Source: a virus. From it: a stretch of DNA of 23,676 bases. The translations under genes and the position numbers were made by a program. Below, piece by piece: positions 5,701 to 14,700 of the stretch (its first letter is position 1; each line of letters begins with the position of its first letter). Below the pieces are notes generated by a model that was given only the letters and a program-made list of their open reading frames with translations, was not told where the DNA came from and did no database searches. The stretch lies in the IMG/VR virus record IMGVR_UViG_3300032293_000537, positions 1-23,676 of that record; one strand, given 5' to 3'.

Positions 5701-8700
5701 TTGGCAGATGTAAACTCTAATATAAATATTAATTTTAATACGGCTGCCGCCCTTGCACAACTTCGACAACTTCAGGCAGGCCTCAGTAAGTTTCATCAAT
5801 CACTTGCTGAGGGCAACCTGGCTGCTGCAAATGCTCAAAAAGGTTTAAATGCACAACTGCTTCAGTCTCTTGGAGCAACAGGAAAGTTTTCTGCAAGCCA
5901 AGTTAAAGTTGCAGGAAGTACATTAGCATTTACATCTGCTTTAGAAAAAAATAAACTTTCACTTCGTGAGTACTACAGATACACAATGGCAGCAGCAACT
6001 GCCAACACTCGTGTTCTGGGTAGGGCTTTTGCACAAGAGCGAGAAATTATCAACCGTGCAAGACGAGATAGAGTAAAGGCTTTACAAGCACAATACATCC
6101 AGATGAATAAAGCCAATGCTGGCTTTATGGATGCTATTCGCATTATGCCAAAAAATCTTCAGATGGCTAGTGGAAGATTTACTGAACTTGGAGCAAGAAT
6201 TCAGTATGCTGCACAAAGACAGCAATTCTTAAATCAATTATTAAAGCAGGGGTCAACACAACTCCTAAACTTCGGTAAGAATACTCAGTGGGCAGGTCGC
6301 CAGTTGATGGTTGGTCTTACAATGCCACTTGCTTTATTTGGTGCCTCTGCTGCAAAAGCATTTAGAGAACTTGAAGCAGAGATTGTTAAGTTTAAGCGTG
6401 TTTATGGAACAGCAGTTACAAATGATGCAGAAGTAAATGCTGCAGTCGAAAACATTAGAAAGTTAGCAACTGAATATACCAAGTACGGAGTCTCTGTTAC
6501 TAAAACAATGGAGATGGCTGGAACAGCAGCAGCAGCAGGTTTTGCAGGAGCAGCATTAAATACTCAGGTTGAAACTGCAACCAAACTAGCAGTACTTGGA
6601 CAAGTAGAGCAACAGCAAGCACTTGAAACAACTATGTCTTTGCAAAATGCTTTTGGTTTGTCTAGCGAAGAACTTGCAAAAAAGATTGACTTCCTTAACG
6701 CAGTAGAAAACCAAACCGTTCTTTCAATTGAAGATTTAACAATCGCTATTCCAAAAGCAGCACCAGTAATTAAACAACTTGGCGGAAACGTTGAAGACCT
6801 TGCATTCTTTATGACTGCAATGAAAGAGGGTGGAATCAACGCATCTGAAGGTGCTAACGCACTAAAGTCTGGTCTAGCATCCCTAATTAACCCATCCAAG
6901 AAAGCAGCAGGATTCCTTGCAGATCTTGGCATCAATGTTAAAGGAATTGTAGAAGCAAACCAGGGAGATATTAAAGCAACTGTTATTGGTTTTTCTCAAG
7001 CACTAGACACACTTGATCCACTTAATCGTGCAAGAGCAATTGAGCAAATGTTTGGAAAGTTCCAGTTTGCTCGTCTTTCTACCTTGTTCCAAAATGTTGC
7101 AAAAGACGGAACTCAGGCATCCAGAGCACTTGACCTAGCAGGATCTACTATAGAAGAATTAGCAGTCTTGTCTGAGCGAGAAATGAAGAAGATTGAAGAT
7201 TCAGTAGGAGTTAAGTTTCAAGCAGCAATAGAGCAGTTTAAGCAAGAGATCATGCCATTAGGTAAAGCGTTTCTTGAAGCACTAACTCCAGTTGTTAAGT
7301 TTTTTGGTAACATATTTGAAAAATTTAATGGATTAAGCGATCAAACTAAAAAGGTAGTTGCTGTCATAGTTGGAGTAGTTGCAGGTCTTGGACCAGTACT
7401 TCTTATGACATTTGGTTTACTTGCAAACGGCGTAGCAAATGTTATTAAGTTCTTTGCAATGTTGCGTGGAGGAATAGCAAAGTTAAATGGACAGACATCT
7501 GTAATGGGTGCAGGATTTAACTACATGACTCAAGAGCAGATAGAGTCCGCTGCAGCATCTCAACAGTTACACCAAACACATACAAGATTGATCGAAGTAT
7601 TTAATGTTGAAAAGGTTTCTGTAAATAATCTTGCTGCATCCTATCATGCTCTTAGCACACAAATGAGAACTATGGCTGCACAGAATCCATCATTGTTCGC
7701 AGGTGGAGTACCAGGTGCACGACGTGCAGTAAGCAAGTTGCCACCAGTTAAAAAGTATGCAGAGGGAATCCTGAGTGTTCCAGGTCCGAAGGGTGCAGGA
7801 GATGTTGTTCCAGCAATGCTTTCTCCAGGAGAAGCAGTTATTCCTACAGACACAACAAACAAATATAGAGGACTTATTAGTGCCATGTTCCAGGACAAGG
7901 TTCCAGGATTTATGGCTGGAAGACTTCCTGGTGGACCAGGTAGAGGAATACCACTATCTGATGGTCCAGCAGCAGTTAGAAAAGCACAGCAAGCAAAGTA
8001 TAGAAGAAGAGATGATGCAAGACAAGGATATAACGAGCCTCATCCAGAAGTTCCAACTGGTCCAGTATTTGTTGGAATGCCAAAGTCAAGCGATAAAACA
8101 TCTCAGTCAAGGCAGATAGTAGAAAAAATTAGTGATCAAGTAAGTGTCGGAAGATTTGGAACTTTGCCTCCATCAAACTTTGGGACACTACTTCAGCCAT
8201 TTTCTGGAAGAAGTTTCCCTGTTCAAGGAGTTGGCGGTATATATAGAAAGCCTAACGGAAAGATTGTTGTAGTAAAACCAACAATAGATGAAAAGACTGC
8301 ATTAGCAGAAGTTCGTGCTACTGAAATTGCAAGACAGGTTCATGGCCTAGTTGCACCAAAACAAAGTATTAGAACAATGATTGACCCAACAGATCCATCA
8401 GGTCAAAGAAAGTTTATAGTAATTGAATCACCGTATGATCCAAGAATAGCAGCGATGGATGGCAAGTTTAGCAAGTCTGATATGGTTAAGCAGTTAGTTG
8501 CTTCAACATTAAGAGGAGACAAAGATTTACAGCAACCAAACTTGTCTGGAAATGTGTTAGCAGATGTTGGAACGGCTGGAGTATTTGATAGAGCATCTGG
8601 TTTTAGAGATTTCTCAAAAGCAATGCCAAGCATGGAGGAGCAAGCAGTTGTTAACTTGCTTGGTGTAAAGGGAGGCGCAAAGAAGTTCTTTGCACAAGAA

Positions 8701-11700
8701 ACATCAGGTGTTGCAGCAAGCATGACACCAAAACAATATGATGATGCAATTAAGGGAGAGATCAATAGTTCTATTCCAAAACTAGAAAGACTTATTAAGT
8801 CTTGGGGTGGGGATTTAAATACAGAAGAGCAAGTTGTTTACAACAACATGCTTGAAAGACTTAAGGCTGGAGCAAAAGTACACTGGGATGAACTTCATCC
8901 AGTTCATGCTCGTGCATCAGAAGGTGTTAAAAAACTTGCACTTGGAGATTTTGAAAAGTTTAAAAATATTCCAGAATCACAAACACAGATATCAACACTA
9001 AGAAAAGGTCTTGCTGCCCAGGCTGCCAGAGATTTTAAGCAACTCCCTGAAGAGCAACAAAGAAGAGTTCTTGATGCAATTGCAAAACAAAAAATGAATG
9101 CAAGGACCCCAGCAGTAATTGGTCCACAGACATTAGAGGATTATCTAAGCCAAAGCAATATGCTTAAGTTTGTTGACGATGAACTTATTTATAAAGATGG
9201 ACTTTATCACGATAAAAAAACTTTAGATGCTGGAAGAGTTTATGGAAGAACACATGCAGAAATAATGCAAAAAGTTTTTTATCAGATGGGTATAAGACAA
9301 AAAGATGGAGAGTTTGTAAGCGATAACAAAATTAATACTGCTTCTAGATTAAGAAATGCAGTTAGTCCTGTAGGAAAAGAAAGTGGATCTTGGAGAGGAA
9401 ATGTTCCTAGAGACTCTGAATTATATCAAGTTTTAGATGCTGAAGAAAAAGCCTTTACAGAGCAAAACAAAATAGCAGGAAAAAATGACCCACTAAAGGC
9501 AGTAAGAGAAAAACTTGTTTCTTTAGGATACAAACCAAACGAGATTGATACTGCACTAAGAACTGAACTATCCCATATAAGTAAAACTGGAGAACCTGGT
9601 AAGGGTCCTGCTAAATGGTTAACAGGCTCTGCCATGTTTGATTTAGGTATATTAAATAAGTTTATGAACGCTTCAGTTAGACACGGGAAGATTTTAGACT
9701 GGAGTGCAAAAAATGGACACCCGTTTATTCCAAAAAATCAGATTGGAATTTATACTGAGGCTGCTGAGTTTATGTCAAAGGGTGGTCATCCAACAAATGA
9801 AAGAGAAGCAAGGTTAGTTCAAAAAGCAGCAGAACTTGATGTTCTGGCGCAGCAGTACAAGGATAGTGAAGAAAAAGCAGGAAGAAAGCCAAAGGGTTTC
9901 CCAAAACTAGGACCAGCAAAAACTGCTAAGGGAGTCTTGGCTGTTCTTGATGATAGATTTGGCACAAAGTACTATAGTTCTCCTCAACCAGAGTTCAATC
10001 TTAAGAGTGGGTCAGATAAAACATTACCAATCTTAGTAAACCCTGATGGTAGTGAGACCAAGATGACAATTGATCCAAAAACTAAAAGAGTAATAAGAAC
10101 AGAAAAACTAACAGATTCTAATACTACTGCAGCAAAGGCTGGAGCAGTCCCAAGCAGCGGAAGTCGCAAAGATAGCAGAGGAACATCATTAACGCCAGAC
10201 CAAACAGTTGTAACTAGAAGACAGTTTGCAAATTTCCGTAGAGGTTTTGCATCGATCCCTGGATTCTCTATGCCTGGAATGATTAAGGGTGATCCAAGAT
10301 TTGATTCTCAACCAGATAGACCAATGCCAACCCCTACAGTTCGTCAGGGTAGAGTGGCAGCAGATCTTCGTGCAAAGGGATATAGCCAAGACGAAATTGA
10401 TAGAGTATTAAGAAAGGTTGCAAAAGATGAAGCAAAACTTGCTAAGAGCAAGTCAGAGTCTGTAACTCAGCAAGCAAGAAATCAAAAATCAGACGACGCA
10501 GATCGCAGAAGACAGACTAATGAAGCAAGAGCCAGATTTAGAAAGCAGCAACATCTTTCAAATCTTAACTATAATCAGGCAAGGTATTATCAAGAAGCAT
10601 TAGATGAAGATGAAAGAAGAAAACTAAATAATCTTAAGCAGTCACAAAAACAAGATGCACAAGCACGAAAAAATAAGATTAAAGAAAAAAGAAACTATCG
10701 TGCACAAAAAGTTGGAGTAGCATCAGGCGGAATGGCTATGGGACTTGGCATGGCTGGATCTGCAATGTTAATGTCTGGCAATACATCTGGAGGCATGGCC
10801 ATGATGGGTGCTTCAGCAGTTGCTGGTATGGCTCCAATGCTTGCGGGTATGGGACCAATAGGCTGGATAACAACAGCAGCAGTTACTATAGGTGGTGGAC
10901 TATTATTATTAAATAAGCATTTTGAAAATTCTGCTAAAAAGCAAGCCCAGTATGTAGATTCAATATCAGCAACAACTAATAAGATGGACGAGATAGGAAA
11001 GATAACAGACAAGGTTGGCGCTTCTCGTGCAATGGACGAAGTGAGAAAGAAGGGATCATTTGGTTCATACAACGATGTCGAACGTGCTGGCACTGGATTT
11101 GGAGATACATTCTTAAGGTCAGAAGTTGGCAAGCAAATGGTAGATGGTTTTGTAAAAGAAATGTCTGCTAACGGCTCAACTGTTGCAGCAAAAGATTTTG
11201 CTTTACAATTATCAACATATGTTTCAGATGGAGTTTTAGATGCAGGACAGGCTGCGGACATTGCTGATCAAATAGGAGTACAACTTGGTAGTAGAAAGTA
11301 CACTGCTGAAATTCTTGGAGACCTAAGAGAAATTATTGGTCCAAATGGAGAAGATATTGCAAACAATCCACTTAAGGTAAGAATGGAAATTGTTTCAGAA
11401 ACAAGCAAGAGATCCGATAGAGTTCTTGGCGATATAAACAAAAAATCATCAGGAGTAACTTTTGGCAATGGAAGAACGGAGTCTGCACAACTTGCAGCAC
11501 TTTCTGTAAATAATATTGCTATTGCAAAGGCTCAAGCAGATGCAACAGAGTTTGAGTATAAAAAACGAATTCAGTTATTAGAAAAAGAGTTAGAGTCTAC
11601 TGCAAATGCAGAAAAACTTTTAAAAATAAAAGAAAAGATTGCTGAACTAGAAGGAAAGTTAACCGACGACATGGTGGTTGCAAACAACGCAGTTGTTGTT

Positions 11701-14700
11701 CAAATGGACCTAGAAAAGAAAAGATTTAAAGATAACATTCAGTCCGCAGGAGAGTTTTCTGGAGGAGTGCTTCTTCCGTCAGCAAAAGATCTAAAAGAAG
11801 ACGCATACTTTGATGCATTAAAATCTAAGGTTAAGGATGCATTCAAAGGCACAGGATTTGAGTCAGCAGCAGGAACAACTCTTGCAAAACTTTCTAAACT
11901 AAGCGATACCACAATGAATCCGTTTGACGGAGACAAAACAAAGGGAGGGTTTGCTAATAAAGCATTGGCTCAAGATTTTGAAGTTGACATGTCTCTTCTT
12001 CTTGCAAATAAAATAGTAAACCCTGATCAAATGAACACCTTCTTGGAGATGTTTAAAGGAAACTTGCCACAACTTAGTCAGACACTGAGGGTTGGAATTC
12101 AAAGACAGGGTTCTGGACCAACCATAGAACTACTGGAATACTTCTCAGCAATGAAAAAGGAAAAGGGCAAAGCAGATCCAGTTGAGATTGCTACAAAAAT
12201 TATTAACAGTGATAAAAAAACATTTAATGAAATAGGCGAGACGATGGCAGTTCTAAGAGCATTGGACGGCCACGAAATTAATATGGAAGCCTACATTAAA
12301 ACTGTTGGCTACGATGGTCTTGTAGACCTTTCTAAAGATTTAAAAATAATTGAGGGAATGCCAAAAACAATAGATAAGGCTATCATCCTTGACTACTTTG
12401 TTAACGGCAAGGGCAAGGGCATGGAGGGCATGTCTGAAAAGAACCTTGAAGTATTGTTTAGCAAGTGGAAAGACTTTGATAAACTTCCAGACTTTGCACA
12501 AAAAGAAGCAGTATCTAAATTTAAAACTATAATGGAAACAGTATTTGCTGATGAAGCATCCAGGTTGGCATTTTATAGTAAGTATGCAGAAAAGGCTACA
12601 GGCGGAGATACAACTGCTACAGGCCACTTAACATCGCTTATGTATAATGCAAAAAATGCAGATGAAACACTTGTTGACAGAGTTGCAGAAAGCGCAAAAA
12701 CTTATATTGGTGAAAATGGAGAAGTTCTTGTTAACTCTTCAGGAAATACTCCAGGTGATACTGGAGGTGGCAAAGGAAATGATCCACTAGCATTCTTAGC
12801 ACCATTGGCAATGGCTTTAAAGAATGTAAGAGACAATGCATTTAACGCCCTCACACCAGTAAAATCATTACTAGAATTATTGAAAGATAAAAAAACACAG
12901 AAGAATGCTTTTACTTTATTTGATGGTATTCAACATAGGCTTCTAAAACTTGGTGTTGGTCAAGAACTAAGAGATGCTGTTGCATCTATGTCTGCAGAAG
13001 ATTTTGCAAAGGTAGCAGCGCTACCAAAAGAAAAGGCTATGTTTACCTTTGAAACAGGAAAGCCAAGATCAAAGGATTCAATATCTGGTCTTGGTCCACT
13101 TGGAGAAGCAACAGACAAAGCAATTAAGGCAAAAGACCTTGGTAACTTTGACATTGCTAATGCAACAATAATAAGCGATATACAAAACCAGACTAAGGCC
13201 TATGCTATTCTTGTTGGTAGCGGCCTATCTGCAGCAAAAGCATTAGAGGTTGTTGCAGACTCAGGCCAAGCAGCAGCAATTGCAGCGGGAGCAATAGATA
13301 CATCATCACCAGCATGGCAAACATATATTAATAATATAAAGACAGCCAACACAGACCTTGAGCGCCAAGCAGTTTTAACTAAGGCAATAAAGGCAAATGA
13401 AGAGTTTGCTATGTACAAGCAGATGCCAGAACTTGTTTCTAAGATGAAGGAACTTGGATATAGCACAGATCAGATTGATGCAGTTCTTGGAGACCCAGAG
13501 TTAGCAAAGTTCTTAGTAGAAGATCTAAAGGATGGAAAGTTAGATGCTAAAGAAATTGCAGATACTCTAAATAACATTGAAGCAAGAAAGATTGTTGATA
13601 TTCAGATTGCTCTGAACAAGGGAGATCTTAAAGAAGCAAGCGATAAGGGAAGAGATGTTGTAGACGAACTATTTGCAGCACAAGAAGCACTTATTCGTAC
13701 AGGCCCAGAGGCAATGCAACTCAAGGGCAATCAAAGACAAATCAGAGATCTTGAAGGACAGATTGCTCCATTCCAAAGAAGAATTGCAGAACTCAATGAT
13801 GAAATTGAAGATGGTCAAAGAGCAATTGAAGAATCATACACAAGACCAATAGAAGATTTAAATGAAGAGATTAATGACCTAAACCGTGATCTAGAAATGA
13901 ATCCTTTCTTTGGTGACCGTGCAATAAAGAAGATTCAAGATGAAAACACAATGCTTTCAAATGATCTTGAAATTATAAATCATGCAGCAGATGAAGTTAA
14001 TAAGAGATACGACGAGCAAGCAGAAGCGCTTTCAAAGGTTCAAGAAATAAATCAAAACATCCTTGATCAGCAGAAGCAACAACTTGGTCTTGCTGATGCC
14101 TTGACCCAAGGTGATATTTCAGCAGCAGCACAGGCTGCACAAGACATGAGAGCAACAAGTGCTTCACAGTTTGCATCAGGTCAATCAGATGCATTGGAGC
14201 AGGCAAGACAAAATGCACTTGGTAGTCTTGTAGGTCCACAAAGTGGATTAACTCAGGAGCAGATAACTGAAAAGCAGTTCCAGAATTCACAAAAGATTTA
14301 TCAAATGGAAACTGATCCAAGAAGACTTGAGATATTAGATAAGATTCAGTTTAAGCAAGATCAAATTTATGAACTTGAAGAAAAGCGTGAAGCAGCATTA
14401 CGCAAGATTAGAGATCTCGAAGATGAAATTTGGAATATTGAAGAAAATTCTATCGAACCACTTCAAGAAAGAATTGATGCTCTTAACTACACAAATAGAT
14501 TATTACAAGATAGTATTGACAAGCAAATAGAAGGCCTCAAGGTTCTTGGAAAAACCAGGGACGAGTGGGATAGAATCAATGCAATGCTTGATATGGATGC
14601 AGCAACAAAGAGAGCACTTGCACAATCAGCAGACCTAGCAGGATTGCTTTCAGCAGCAGAACAACTAAACATGACATGGGCAGATATTCTTGCAAAGATG

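Noticed and set aside
7775-8119. 114-codon open frame on the plus strand inside the tape measure gene
   Set aside because: It lies in another frame of the tape measure, is rich in Gln and Leu from frame-shifted codons, and has no start signal.
10695-11261. 188-codon open frame on the minus strand opposite the tape measure
   Set aside because: It mirrors the Ala/Gly/Met-rich hydrophobic part of the tape measure, has no promoter or Shine-Dalgarno, and encodes low-complexity Pro/Ala/Ser sequence. It is a shadow of the real gene.
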